From DASXTC01 sp036505635 (GTDB lineage: Bacteria; Acidobacteriota; Polarisedimenticolia; JACPZX01; DASXTC01), in the NCBI GenBank assembly GCA_036505635.1, contig DASXTC010000020.1:1-64000 (forward strand): a DNA stretch of 64,000 nucleotides. Direction: 5' to 3'. This document shows positions 18,251-27,041 of the stretch, in pieces. The notes beneath the pieces are model-generated. The model saw only the letters and a list, made by a program, of their open reading frames with translations, made no database searches and was not told the origin of the DNA. Each line of letters starts with the position of its first letter. Positions within the stretch are counted from its first letter, which is position 1. Position numbers and translations under genes: made by a program.

Positions 18251-19441
18251 ATGGATCCTCTCTCCAACCCTTTCGCACCGGGCGCAGGCACACGGCCTCC
18301 GGAGTTGGCGGGCCGTGACGATCTCCAGGAGACAGTTCGTGTAGCCATCGAGCGGACGCGGCGCGGACGACCCACCAAGAGCGTCCTGATGGTGGGGCTG
18401 CGGGGTGTCGGCAAGACGGTCTTGCTGGATCAGATGAGGGACGACGCCGATGCGGCCGGGATCGAGACCTTGCGCATCGAGGCACCCGAGAACCGTTCCC
18501 TCCCCTCCATCCTTGCCCCGGAGTTGCGCCAGTCTCTCTTGAGGCTCACGCGCAACGAGATGGCGAAGGCCTTTGCACAGCGGGCGCTTCGGGCACTCGC
18601 GGGGTTCGTCAAGTCGCTCAAGGTCAAGTACCAGGACATCGAGGTGGGGATCGACTTCGACCCGGAGCCCGGGCTTGCCGACAACGGGGACCTGGAGCAT
18701 GACCTGCTGGCGCTGCTGGAGTCCGCCGGAGCGGCCGCCCAGAAGGCCGAGACCGTGTTGACGATCTTCGCGGATGAGATGCAGTACGTGGAGGAGGACG
18801 AGCTCGCGGCACTCATCATGGCGCTCCATCGGACCTCGCAGCGGCGGCTTCCGGTGATTCTCGTTGGGGCCGGCCTGCCGCAGCTCAGGGGCCGATCAGG
18901 CCGCGCGAAGTCCTATGCCGAACGACTGTTCGACTTCCCCACGATTGGTCCCCTCACCGCCGAATCAGCCAAGTTGGCCATCACCAAGCCGGCAAAGGAT
19001 CAGGGGGTCGATGTCACGCCGGAGGCGTTGGATCGCATCGTGAAAGAGACGCGCGGTTACCCCTATTTCGTGCAGGAGTGGGGGAAGCATTCCTGGCAGG
19101 TGGCGCACGCGTCTCCCATTACGCTTGAGGACGTGCAGAAGGCATCGGCCACCGCCGTCGCCGCCCTGGACGAGAGCTTCTTCCGCGTCCGGTTCGAGCG
19201 GCTCACTCCGGTCGAGAAGCGCTATCTCCGAGCCATGGCGGAGTTGGGTCCCGGCCCGCACCGCTCGGGCGACATCGCTGAAGAGCTCGAGCGCCAGGTA
19301 ACCTCCCTCGGTCCCACGAGGAGCCAGCTAATCGTCAAGGGGATGATCTGGAGCCCAGCACACGGCGACACGGCCTTCACTGTGCCGCTCTTCGACGAAT
19401 TCATGCGCCGCATCATGCCCGGGGAGGATTGGAGGGCGTAG
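18251..19441 (+). CDS. Stand-alone AAA/STAND-like ATP-binding protein
   Basis: A 396-residue cytoplasmic P-loop ATPase. Walker A is GLRGVGKT at 49-56, Walker B LTIFADEMQ at 170-178, followed by a sensor-1-like strand (LPVILVGAGLPQL) and a C-terminal winged-helix-like region (about 300-390). The ATG at 18251 lies directly after the promoter; starting 23 codons earlier would put the promoter inside the gene. Related ATPases are found alone or near mobile elements and toxin-like genes, and their role is unknown. Here it lies beside an integrase remnant in a segment with an AT-rich, repeat-containing promoter, which suggests horizontal transfer and self-regulation. Confidence 0.8.
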   Translation: MDPLSNPFAPGAGTRPPELAGRDDLQETVRVAIERTRRGRPTKSVLMVGLRGVGKTVLLDQMRDDADAAGIETLRIEAPENRSLPSILAPELRQSLLRLTRNEMAKAFAQRALRALAGFVKSLKVKYQDIEVGIDFDPEPGLADNGDLEHDLLALLESAGAAAQKAETVLTIFADEMQYVEEDELAALIMALHRTSQRRLPVILVGAGLPQLRGRSGRAKSYAERLFDFPTIGPLTAESAKLAITKPAKDQGVDVTPEALDRIVKETRGYPYFVQEWGKHSWQVAHASPITLEDVQKASATAVAALDESFFRVRFERLTPVEKRYLRAMAELGPGPHRSGDIAEELERQVTSLGPTRSQLIVKGMIWSPAHGDTAFTVPLFDEFMRRIMPGEDWRA

Positions 19442-19889
19442 CGATGGGATTTCCCCTCCGACACTCGCTATGGAGGAGGGGCTCTTGTCGCTCGCGCAGC
19501 TGCTGAGTCGACAGCGCTACCGATCATGCCGCCCGACCCATCCGGTCATTCGAAAGACCGCAGCCAGTCACGGCCCCAGCGCACTCGTACGGCGACAATG
19601 ACCAGTAATAGACTTCAGCTCGCTGTGCCGGTTCTGTGACGGAACGCCCGCCGAACACGGCCAAACCAGGTCCACGCCGCGCGGCGTAACACGCCGCTGC
19701 TATTGGTCCGAATCGGTTGGCGTGGCATCCGGATTCACGTTCGATTCGGACACGCCTTCAGCATCGAAGGATTCGGCGAGCGGGCATGCCATAGCCGCGA
19801 CAGACCTCAGTCCAATCCTCGAACACGGTGGCACAGGCCAAGCGATCGTCGGGATCTAGGCATTCACGAGCGCCAGGCGGGCGCTCCCC
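19442..19889 (+). other. Non-coding stretch after the AAA ATPase
   Basis: These 448 bases contain no reading frame that looks like a gene and no recognisable RNA gene. Base composition is slightly less GC-rich than the neighbours. Apart from the hairpin at 19453-19481 I see nothing assignable; it could be decayed remnant DNA of the same island. Confidence 0.5.
19453..19481 (+). terminator. Hairpin after the AAA ATPase gene, weak terminator candidate
   Basis: CCCCTCC (19453-19459) pairs with GGAGGGG (19475-19481) across a 15-base loop, 11 bases after the stop codon. No T-run follows (CTCTTGTC), so intrinsic termination is uncertain. Confidence 0.3.
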
Positions 19890-21323
19890 TCACGCCGTCG
19901 CGGAGGCGCCGGCGGCGCGGATCTCGTCGAGCATCCGGTCCACGTGGCGCTCGCGGGAGAGGTAGGAGGTCACGCAGGCGCGGATGACGCGCCGCCCCGC
20001 CAGGTCCGAGGTCGAGATCCAGGCGCGGCCGGCGCGCTCCACCGTGTGCTGGATCGTCATCTGCAGCGCGTCCAGCGCGGCGTCGTCTCCCTTGAGCGCG
20101 GGGGGGACGAACCTGAAGCAGGCCACGCCGAGGCTCGGCTTCGACATCAGCTCCAGATCCGATGAGGCGGAGACTCGCCGCGCGAGGTATTCGGCCAGCT
20201 CGACCTGGCGGTTCACCGCTTCCTCGTAGCCACGCCGCCCGTGCTGGCGCAGCGAGAGCCAGACCTTGAGCGCGTCCAGACGGCGCGACCCGGCCACGCC
20301 GTGCTGGAAGAAGTTGAGGTCCTCGTGCTCGGCGAAGACCCGGTCGGTCGTATAAAGAGGTGTCACCCCGAACGTGCGCCTCAGGGCCCCGCCGTCCTTC
20401 GTGACGATAGCGCCGGCCGTGTAGGGGACCGAGAACCACTTGTGAGGATCGAGCGTCACCGAGTCGGCGCGCTCGATCCCCGCGAGGAGCCCCGAATGGG
20501 CTCGCGACAGGCGGGCCGCCCCGCCCCACGCCGCGTCCACGTGGAACCAGAGGCGGTGCCGCGCGCAGATATCGGCCAGCTCGGGCAACGGGTCGATCGC
20601 GCCGCTGGTCGTGGTCCCCGCGATCCCCACCACGCAGAAGGGAAGCCGGGCGGCGTCCCGGTCGGCGAGGATCCGCCGCTCCAGCGCCGCCGGGATGATC
20701 CGCGCGCCGGCGTCGCACTCGATCTTGCGCATCCCCTCATGCCCGAGGCCGAGCAGGTCGGCCAGCCGGTCGATCGAGTAATGCGCCTGCGTGGACACAT
20801 AAAAGGTAGGCCTCGCCTCGGCCGCGGCGACCCCGATGCGCCGGACCTCCGGGACTTTCTCGTTGAGAGCCACCTTCATCGCGGTGACGTTGGCCAGAGT
20901 CCCGCCGCTGGTCAGGGTGCCGAAGGCCCCGGGGCCGAGCCCCACCAGGTCGCACATCCACCGGATGACGGTCTTCTCGATCTGGGAGCCGGCGGGCCCG
21001 TGGCTCCAGGCCGCCATGTTCTGGTTGATGGTGGAGGCGATCGCGTCGGCGAAGATGCCGATGACGGTGGGCGTGGGGTTGAAGAGGCCGAAGTAGGCGG
21101 GCGAGCCCAGGTGAAACGAGCCGGGGATGACGCGGTCGCGCACGTCCGCCAGCAGCGCGAACGGGTCGGTCCCCTCTTCAGGCAGCGGCTCATCGAAGAG
21201 CCGGCCGAGCTCCTCGGGCCTGCGCGGCGTGATCCGGACCGTCTCGAGCGCGGCGTAGTAGCCGGCGATCAGGTCGGCCACCTCCCGGCCGAACCGGCGG
21301 ATCTCCTCTTCGCTCCAATGCAT
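19890..21323 (-). CDS. PLP-dependent group II (aromatic-L-amino-acid type) decarboxylase
   Basis: A 477-residue enzyme of the DOPA/tyrosine/tryptophan/glutamate decarboxylase family. It has the N-terminal HPxFFGLF-like strand (HLGSPAYFGLFNPTPT), SGGTLAN for phosphate binding, WFHVDAAWGGAARLS with the PLP-stacking Asp, and the Schiff-base lysine in DPHKWFSVPYTAGA. I chose the ATG at 21323 because family members start shortly before an EEIRRFG-like helix; a TTG at 21359 would add 12 residues. The product is probably an amine plus CO2; the substrate cannot be read from sequence. It is divergent from hpnC, 55 bases away. Confidence 0.87.
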   Translation of the reverse strand: MHWSEEEIRRFGREVADLIAGYYAALETVRITPRRPEELGRLFDEPLPEEGTDPFALLADVRDRVIPGSFHLGSPAYFGLFNPTPTVIGIFADAIASTINQNMAAWSHGPAGSQIEKTVIRWMCDLVGLGPGAFGTLTSGGTLANVTAMKVALNEKVPEVRRIGVAAAEARPTFYVSTQAHYSIDRLADLLGLGHEGMRKIECDAGARIIPAALERRILADRDAARLPFCVVGIAGTTTSGAIDPLPELADICARHRLWFHVDAAWGGAARLSRAHSGLLAGIERADSVTLDPHKWFSVPYTAGAIVTKDGGALRRTFGVTPLYTTDRVFAEHEDLNFFQHGVAGSRRLDALKVWLSLRQHGRRGYEEAVNRQVELAEYLARRVSASSDLELMSKPSLGVACFRFVPPALKGDDAALDALQMTIQHTVERAGRAWISTSDLAGRRVIRACVTSYLSRERHVDRMLDEIRAAGASATA

Positions 21324-21378
21324 CGGGGTGATATCCTCAGGCGGATTGTCGAGCCACAAGGACGCGCAGTATACAACG

Positions 21379-22242
21379 ATGACCCTTCCTGCCTCCCGGA
21401 TCGCCGACGCGTACGCGCGCTGCCAGAAGATTGCGCGGGACCACTACGAGAACTTCCCGGTCGCCTCCCTGCTGCTGCCCCGCGCCCAGAGACGCCACGT
21501 GGCCGCCATCTATGCCTTCGCGCGCCAGGCGGACGATTTCGCCGACGAGGCATCATACGACGGGCGGCGTCTGGAGTTGCTGGCCGGCTGGCGACGCAAG
21601 CTCGACGAGGCCGCCGCGGGCAGGGCCGAGGATCCCATCTTCATCGCGGTGGCCGACACGCTCGCGGTGAAAGGTCTGCCCGTCGGGCTGATGCACGACC
21701 TTCTGTCCGCCTTCGAGCAGGACGTCAGGGTGAGCCATTACGAGACCTTCGACGACCTTCTGGCCTATTGCCGTCTGTCGGCCAACCCGGTGGGCCGGCT
21801 CGTGCTGCACCTGTTCGACCGGCGCGAGGAAGATCTCATGGCTCGATCCGACGCGATCTGCACGGGCCTCCAGCTCGCCAACTTTTGGCAGGACGTCGGC
21901 GTCGATCTGGACAAGGGACGCTGCTACATCCCACGGGAGGACCTCTCGCGCCACGGCTGCACGATGGAGGAGCTCGCCGCGCGGAAGGCCACGCCGGCCT
22001 TCGTCGAGGTGATGCGCTTCCAGGTCGAGCGCACGCGTGAGCTCTTCTCGCACGGGGCGGGGTTGCCGCGAGAGGTGGGGGGTCGGCTCGGGTTCGAGCT
22101 GAAGCTCGTGCGTCTGGGGGGCCTGAGGATCCTCGAGAAGATCGAGCGATCGGGATACGACGTCTTCGCGAAGCGCCCGTCGCTGAGGCCGCCCGACTGG
22201 GCGCGTCTCCTGATGCGCGCGGCGATGGTGGCGGCGTTTTGA
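21379..22242 (+). CDS. hpnC: Squalene synthase-family protein HpnC
   Basis: A 287-residue trans-isoprenyl diphosphate synthase (head-to-head) family protein. The first aspartate motif is QADDFADE; the second region reads QLANFWQDVGVDLDKGRCYIP. HpnC hydrolyses presqualene diphosphate to hydroxysqualene in the three-enzyme bacterial squalene route. The ATG at 21379 follows TATACA closely with no ribosome-binding site. It is the first gene of an hpnC-hpnD-hpnE operon; the next gene starts inside its stop codon. Confidence 0.92.
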   Translation: MTLPASRIADAYARCQKIARDHYENFPVASLLLPRAQRRHVAAIYAFARQADDFADEASYDGRRLELLAGWRRKLDEAAAGRAEDPIFIAVADTLAVKGLPVGLMHDLLSAFEQDVRVSHYETFDDLLAYCRLSANPVGRLVLHLFDRREEDLMARSDAICTGLQLANFWQDVGVDLDKGRCYIPREDLSRHGCTMEELAARKATPAFVEVMRFQVERTRELFSHGAGLPREVGGRLGFELKLVRLGGLRILEKIERSGYDVFAKRPSLRPPDWARLLMRAAMVAAF

Positions 22243-23102
22243 ACGAGCAGGCCTACGTCACCCGCCTCACGCGCGCGAGCGGCAGCAACTTCTACTACTC
22301 GTTTCTCTTTCTGCCGAGGGCGCAGCGCGAGGCGATCCACGCGGTCTACGCCTTCTGTCGCGAGGTGGACGATTCGGTGGACGGCGCGGCAAGCCCCGAG
22401 GAGGCGGCGCGACTCGTCGCGTTCTGGCGGGCCGAGCTCGCTTCCGCCTGCGGCGATGGGAACGGGCCGACCCATCCGATCGCCCGGTCGCTCGCGGCCC
22501 ACCTGAAGGCCTATCCGATCCGGCGCCGCGATCTGGAGGAGATCATCGAGGGCGTGGCGATGGACATCAGGCCGGGACGTTTCCGCACCTTCGAGGAGCT
22601 GCGCGGCTACTGCCACCGCGTCGCCTCGGCGGTCGGCCTCGTCTGCATCGAGATCTTCGGCTACCGCGATCCGGCCGCCCGCGACTACGCCGTGACGCTG
22701 GGGCTCGCCTTCCAGCTCACCAACATCCTGCGCGACGTGAAGGCCGACGCCGAGCGCGGGCGGATCTACATGCCGATCGAGGAGATGGAGCGCTTCGGGT
22801 GCCGCGAGGAGGATCTGGGCGCCGCGAGCCCTCGGGCCCCCTTCGTCGAGCTGATGAGGTTCCAGGCGGGCCGCGCCAGGGACCTGTTCGCGCAGGCGCG
22901 GAGCCTGCTTCCCGAGCGCGACCGCCCGAGCCTCTTCGCCGCCGAGATCATGCGGGCGATCTACGAGGCGATCCTCGACAAGATCGAGAAGCGCGGCTAC
23001 GACGTGCTGCGAGGCCGGGTCTCGCTGTCGAGGGCCCGGAAGCTCCTCATCGCCACGAGGGTCTATCTGAAGTCCCGCTCGCTCCCCGCCACCGCCGCAT
23101 GA
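22239..23102 (+). CDS. hpnD: Presqualene diphosphate synthase HpnD
   Basis: A 287-residue protein with FYYSFLFLPRAQREAIHAVYAF, the DDSVD aspartate motif and QLTNILRDVKADAERGRIYMP, diagnostic of HpnD, which condenses two farnesyl diphosphates to presqualene diphosphate. It starts with TTG at 22239, overlapping the hpnC TGA by four bases (TTGA). Its own stop overlaps the hpnE start (ATGA). This tight coupling supports equimolar synthesis. Confidence 0.93.
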   Translation: MNEQAYVTRLTRASGSNFYYSFLFLPRAQREAIHAVYAFCREVDDSVDGAASPEEAARLVAFWRAELASACGDGNGPTHPIARSLAAHLKAYPIRRRDLEEIIEGVAMDIRPGRFRTFEELRGYCHRVASAVGLVCIEIFGYRDPAARDYAVTLGLAFQLTNILRDVKADAERGRIYMPIEEMERFGCREEDLGAASPRAPFVELMRFQAGRARDLFAQARSLLPERDRPSLFAAEIMRAIYEAILDKIEKRGYDVLRGRVSLSRARKLLIATRVYLKSRSLPATAA

Positions 23103-24430
23103 GCCCACCCAGGCACGTCGTCGTCATCGGTGGTGGGTTCGCGGGGCTCTCCTGCGCGGTGGCCCTGGCCGACCGCGGCCTGCGCGTCACCGTGCTGGAG
23201 GCGCGCCGGACTCTCGGTGGCCGCGCCGGCTCGTTCGTGGACGAGGCCACCGGAGAGGTGGTGGACAACGGCCAGCACCTCTTCATGGGGTGCTACCGCG
23301 AGACGCTGAAGTTCCTGCGCGCGGTGGGCACCGACGGGCTGGTGCGGTTCCAGAAGCGTCTGACGGTGGACTACCTGCGCGGCGAATTCCGGGCGCGACT
23401 CCAGTGCCCTCCCTTGCCGGCTCCATGGCACCTGCTGTCGGGGGTTCTGACTCTCAAGGGACTCCACCTGCGGGATCGGATCAGCCTTCTGAGAGCGGCC
23501 CCGGCGCTGCGCCGCCTGCGCGCTCCTTCGGCGGTGGCGGCCCTGGAGGGGATCTCCGTGTCGCGGTGGCTCGATCGGATGGGGCAGACCGAGGGACTGA
23601 GGAGATGGCTCTGGCACCCGCTGGCGATCGCCACGTTGAACCAGAGCCCCGAAACGGCGCCGGCCTCGCTTCTGGCCGCCGTGCTGCGCGAGGGATTCCT
23701 CTCCCGCGCGGACGACTCCCGACTCGGTCTCGCGACCGTCGGTCTGGGGGATCTCTACGCCGACCCCGCGCGGCGCCACATCGAGGCGCGGGGCGGGGCG
23801 GTGCGCTGCGGGACTCCCGTCGTGGGCCTCGCCCTCTCGGGCGACAAGATCGAGGGGGCCATCACGCGGGAGGGGGAGTCGATCGCGGCGGACGCCTTCG
23901 TGAGCGCCGTGGCGCCGGCGGCTCTCGCCAGGCTCGGCGTGATGGGCCTTCCCTCCGAGCGGTATGACCTCTTCTCCTCCTCACCCATCCTCTCGGTGAA
24001 CCTCTGGTTCGAACGGCCCGTCTCCGAGATCGCCCCGTTCGACTTCGCGGCGGTGATCGGCGGGCGCGCCCAGTGGCTCTTCAACAAGGAGAGGATCCTG
24101 GGGGGACACGCGGGCCATCTGTCCGCCGTCATTAGCGCGGCGGGGGATCTCGCCGAGCGCACCAACGAGGAGATCGCGAGGATGGTGATCGAGGACGTGC
24201 GCGCCTGCCTGCCGGTCGCGCGCGGCGTCGGGGTCGCCCGGTCGATGGTGGTGAGGGAGCGCTCGGCGACCTTCGCGGCCAGCGTTCAGACCGAGCCGCT
24301 GCGGCCCGGGCCCCGCACGCCCTACGGCAACCTGCTGCTGGCCGGGGACTGGACCGAGCGCGGGATGCCCGCCACCATCGAGACGGCGGTGCGGGCGGGG
24401 CATCGGTGCGCGGACCTGATCACGCGGTGA
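23099..24430 (+). CDS. hpnE: Hydroxysqualene dehydroxylase HpnE
   Basis: A 443-residue flavoprotein amine-oxidase/phytoene-desaturase-like enzyme with an N-terminal dinucleotide-binding motif (VVVIGGGFAGLSCAVALADRG), the GGRAGSF segment and a C-terminal LAGDWTERGMPATIETAVRAG FAD motif. HpnE reduces hydroxysqualene to squalene, completing squalene formation from farnesyl diphosphate. No squalene-hopene cyclase lies in the window, so hopanoid production is inferred. Its 3' end overlaps the convergent hydrolase gene by 11 bases. Confidence 0.93.
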   Translation: MSPPRHVVVIGGGFAGLSCAVALADRGLRVTVLEARRTLGGRAGSFVDEATGEVVDNGQHLFMGCYRETLKFLRAVGTDGLVRFQKRLTVDYLRGEFRARLQCPPLPAPWHLLSGVLTLKGLHLRDRISLLRAAPALRRLRAPSAVAALEGISVSRWLDRMGQTEGLRRWLWHPLAIATLNQSPETAPASLLAAVLREGFLSRADDSRLGLATVGLGDLYADPARRHIEARGGAVRCGTPVVGLALSGDKIEGAITREGESIAADAFVSAVAPAALARLGVMGLPSERYDLFSSSPILSVNLWFERPVSEIAPFDFAAVIGGRAQWLFNKERILGGHAGHLSAVISAAGDLAERTNEEIARMVIEDVRACLPVARGVGVARSMVVRERSATFAASVQTEPLRPGPRTPYGNLLLAGDWTERGMPATIETAVRAGHRCADLITR

Positions 24431-25427
24431 AGGGCTCCAGGAGCTCCCGGCTCCGTCGCACCAGCCTGCCGGGCACGGCGAGAAGCGAGTAGTGTCCCTG
24501 CTCCTCCCATCGAATGGCCGGTCGGCCCCAGCTCTCCCAGAGGCGCGCGACCGAGGAGCGCAGCATGATCCGGTCGTACAGCCCTGAGACCATGAGGATC
24601 CTCTCCTTCGGCACGCGCGGCGCAAGACGACCGGGCGAGATGATCCCCCAGGCGCGCTCGAGGTCCTCGCGCCGGTGCATCCCCGACGACGCGAGGTCCT
24701 CTCGCACGTTGGCCCCCAGGCCCGTGTCGAGGATCGGGGAGACCACCGAGTCCCCCGCCGACCCGATCACCACGAAATCGAGGTCATCGCGCAGGCATGC
24801 GGTCAGGGCCGCGAAGTATCCGCCGAGCGAATAGCCGAGCAGCCCGGCGGCGCCCCGGCCGGTGTCGCGCAGCCAGTTGATCAGTCCGATGAGATCGGCC
24901 ACCCCCTGGCGGAACGCCTCCACCGTCAGCACGGCGTCCCCCGTGACCATCAGCTCGCCGCTGAATGTGCCGGCCGGCGTCCGCTCGAAGTGGAAGGGAT
25001 GCGCCGGGACTGCCACGGAGAAGCCGGCCTTCAGCAGCGGCTCGACGAAGACCACCTCCACGGGGCGCATCGCGTCGTGAGCCCAGCCGTGGGAGACGAC
25101 CGCCACCGGCGCGTTGGGGCGCGTCTTGTGCCGGTAGAGACGCCCCGCCGCCCTGTTGGTCTCGGAGAACGGATACCCCTCGATGGGGTGCAGCGTCGGG
25201 TGGCTGTAGCGGGAGACCTCGCACAGCGCGGTGGACCGATCCGGCGTCACGGTGATGTCGGGCACGCGCCCATCGGCGGCGTAGACCCGGCGCGGGTCGG
25301 CGTAATGCTCGGGACGGTCCAACCCCTCCCAGTCGCGTCCGAGGGTCCTGAGGATCCGCCCGCGCTGGAACGTGACCTTGTGCCAGATCAGGGAGGCGTC
25401 GACGAGCTCGGCGAGCGGGCGGAGCAA
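24420..25427 (-). CDS. Alpha/beta hydrolase
   Basis: A 335-residue alpha/beta-hydrolase fold protein with the nucleophile elbow GYSLGGYFAAL, an oxyanion-like VSHGWAHD loop, an acid in SGLYDRIM and the catalytic His in EEQGHYSLL. It has no signal peptide. It starts with TTG at 25427, supported by GAGGG eight bases upstream and 26 bases of spacing from the lipA stop; no in-frame ATG exists near the N-terminus. It is last in the lpd-E1-E2-lipB-lipA operon, so a thioesterase or amidase role in lipoate or acyl metabolism is possible but unproven. Confidence 0.75.
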   Translation of the reverse strand: MLRPLAELVDASLIWHKVTFQRGRILRTLGRDWEGLDRPEHYADPRRVYAADGRVPDITVTPDRSTALCEVSRYSHPTLHPIEGYPFSETNRAAGRLYRHKTRPNAPVAVVSHGWAHDAMRPVEVVFVEPLLKAGFSVAVPAHPFHFERTPAGTFSGELMVTGDAVLTVEAFRQGVADLIGLINWLRDTGRGAAGLLGYSLGGYFAALTACLRDDLDFVVIGSAGDSVVSPILDTGLGANVREDLASSGMHRREDLERAWGIISPGRLAPRVPKERILMVSGLYDRIMLRSSVARLWESWGRPAIRWEEQGHYSLLAVPGRLVRRSRELLEPFTA

Positions 25428-25453
25428 GAGTTCGATCCCTCGCGAGAATCAGT

Positions 25454-26368
25454 TCAGCCGGCCCCCGCCGCGCCCTCGCTCTGCTCGTGCGCGTGGTAGG
25501 AGGAGCGCACCAGCGGGCCCGACTCCACGTGCCGGAAGCCGCGCGCGAGCCCTTCGTCCTTGAGGCGGGCGAACTCCTCGGGCGTGTAGAAGCGCTCGAC
25601 CGGCAGGTGCCCCATGGTGGGACGCAGGTACTGCCCGACCGTCATGATCCCCACGTCCGAGGCGCGCAGGTCGTCCATCACCGCGAGCAGCTCGTCGAGC
25701 GTCTCCCCCAGACCGACCATCACGCCCGACTTGGTGATCATGGCGGGCGCCTCGCGGTCGCGGAAGGCGGAGGCCCTCGCCAGCAGATCCAGCGAGCGCC
25801 AGTAGTCGGCGCCGGCCCGCACGCGCCGGTAGATCCGCGGCACCGTCTCCACGTTGTGGTTGAGGATCTGAGGGCGCGCCGCAAGCACCATCCGCAGGCA
25901 CTCCTCGTCCCCCTGAAAGTCCGGGATCAGGACCTCGATCCGCGTCCCGGGGACGAGGGACCGGACCTCCTCGATCGTCCGCACGAACTGACCGGCCCCC
26001 TGATCGGGCAGGTCGTCGCGGTTCACGGAGGTGATCACCGCGTGACGCAGGCCCATCGAGCGCACCGCTTCGGCCACGTGACGCGGCTCGTCGGGGTCGG
26101 GAGGGGTCATCGCCCCCTTGCCCACGGCGCAGAACCCGCACCGTCGCGTGCAGTTGTCCCCCAGGATCATGAAGGTCGCGGTGCCGTGGGAGAAGCACTC
26201 GAAGATGTTGGGGCAGCGCGCCTCCTGGCAGACCGTGTGCAGCTTCAGGTCCCGCACCATGTTGCGGACTTCGTTGAAGCTGCCGTCCGTGCGGACCCGG
26301 ATCCGCAGCCACTCGGGCTTGGGCCCGGGGGGCGCGAGCCGCGGCGTGAAGGTTCCGGGCTCGCTCAC
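25454..26368 (-). CDS. lipA: Lipoyl synthase LipA
   Basis: A 304-residue radical-SAM enzyme that inserts sulfur at C6 and C8 of the protein-bound octanoyl group. Both cluster motifs are complete: auxiliary cluster Cys47/52/58 (C-x4-C-x5-C) and SAM cluster Cys73/77/80 (CTRRCGFC), with the C-terminal RSSYHA that ligates the auxiliary cluster by Ser. The GTG start at 26368 has GGAGGAGG upstream and overlaps the lipB stop (GTGA). It depends on iron-sulfur supply, here a SUF system at 46-51 kb. Confidence 0.96.
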   Translation of the reverse strand: MSEPGTFTPRLAPPGPKPEWLRIRVRTDGSFNEVRNMVRDLKLHTVCQEARCPNIFECFSHGTATFMILGDNCTRRCGFCAVGKGAMTPPDPDEPRHVAEAVRSMGLRHAVITSVNRDDLPDQGAGQFVRTIEEVRSLVPGTRIEVLIPDFQGDEECLRMVLAARPQILNHNVETVPRIYRRVRAGADYWRSLDLLARASAFRDREAPAMITKSGVMVGLGETLDELLAVMDDLRASDVGIMTVGQYLRPTMGHLPVERFYTPEEFARLKDEGLARGFRHVESGPLVRSSYHAHEQSEGAAGAG

Positions 26369-27036
26369 GCCGCCTCCTCCGAAGCCGGCGCCATCTCGCG
26401 CTCGAAGACCTCGCCGAAGCGGGCGGCCGCGCGCCACGCGACCTCCGCGACCGTGACGTCGCGCCCCGTCAGCCGGGCCAGCGACGTGACGCCGTACTCG
26501 GCGATCCCGCAGGGCACGATGAGATTGAAGTAGGACAGATCGGTGGTGACGTTGAAGGCGAAGCCGTGGCTGGTGATCCACCGCGAGAGCCGCACGCCGA
26601 TCGCGGCCAGCTTCTCGCGGCCCACCCAGACCCCGGTGAGCCCATCGATCCGCCCCGCCGTCACGCCGAAGTCCCCCGCCGTGCGGATCAGGACCTCCTC
26701 GAGGTCGCGGACGTATCGCCGCACGTCGCACCGGTCGGGCCTCAGATTCAGGATCGGATAGCCCACGAGCTGTCCCGGTCCGTGGTAGGTGACGTCGCCG
26801 CCGCGTCCCGTCGGATAGATGGCCACGCCGCGCGCCTGCCGGGCGGCCTCCCCCGCCAGCACGTGCACGGGCTTCGCGTTGCGCCCCAGCGTGATGACGT
26901 GAGGGTGCTCCAGCAGCAGGAGGTGCTCGCCGGATCCCCCCGCGACCTCGGCCACCAGCCGCTGCTGCAGCTGGGAGGCCTCGGCGTAAGGGACCCGTCC
27001 CAGCCACCTCGGGGCACACCGGCGCATGTCCTGCAT
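26365..27036 (-). CDS. lipB: Octanoyl-[ACP]:protein N-octanoyltransferase LipB
   Basis: A 223-residue enzyme moving octanoate from ACP to lipoyl domains. Key features are GRGGDVTYHGPGQLVGYPI (residues 78-95), Lys142 in GREKLAAIGVR and the nucleophile Cys176 in IVPCGI. The start at 27036 gives a five-base gap after the E2 gene; a second ATG at 27027 is possible. It is coupled to lipA by a GTGA overlap and placed directly behind the E2 gene whose lipoyl domain it would modify. Confidence 0.94.
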   Translation of the reverse strand: MQDMRRCAPRWLGRVPYAEASQLQQRLVAEVAGGSGEHLLLLEHPHVITLGRNAKPVHVLAGEAARQARGVAIYPTGRGGDVTYHGPGQLVGYPILNLRPDRCDVRRYVRDLEEVLIRTAGDFGVTAGRIDGLTGVWVGREKLAAIGVRLSRWITSHGFAFNVTTDLSYFNLIVPCGIAEYGVTSLARLTGRDVTVAEVAWRAAARFGEVFEREMAPASEEAA

Positions 27037-27041
27037 CCGCG

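Noticed and set aside
19700..19760. GTTCGATTC resembling a tRNA T-loop
   Set aside because: The flanking bases do not form a T-stem and no acceptor or anticodon arm can be drawn.
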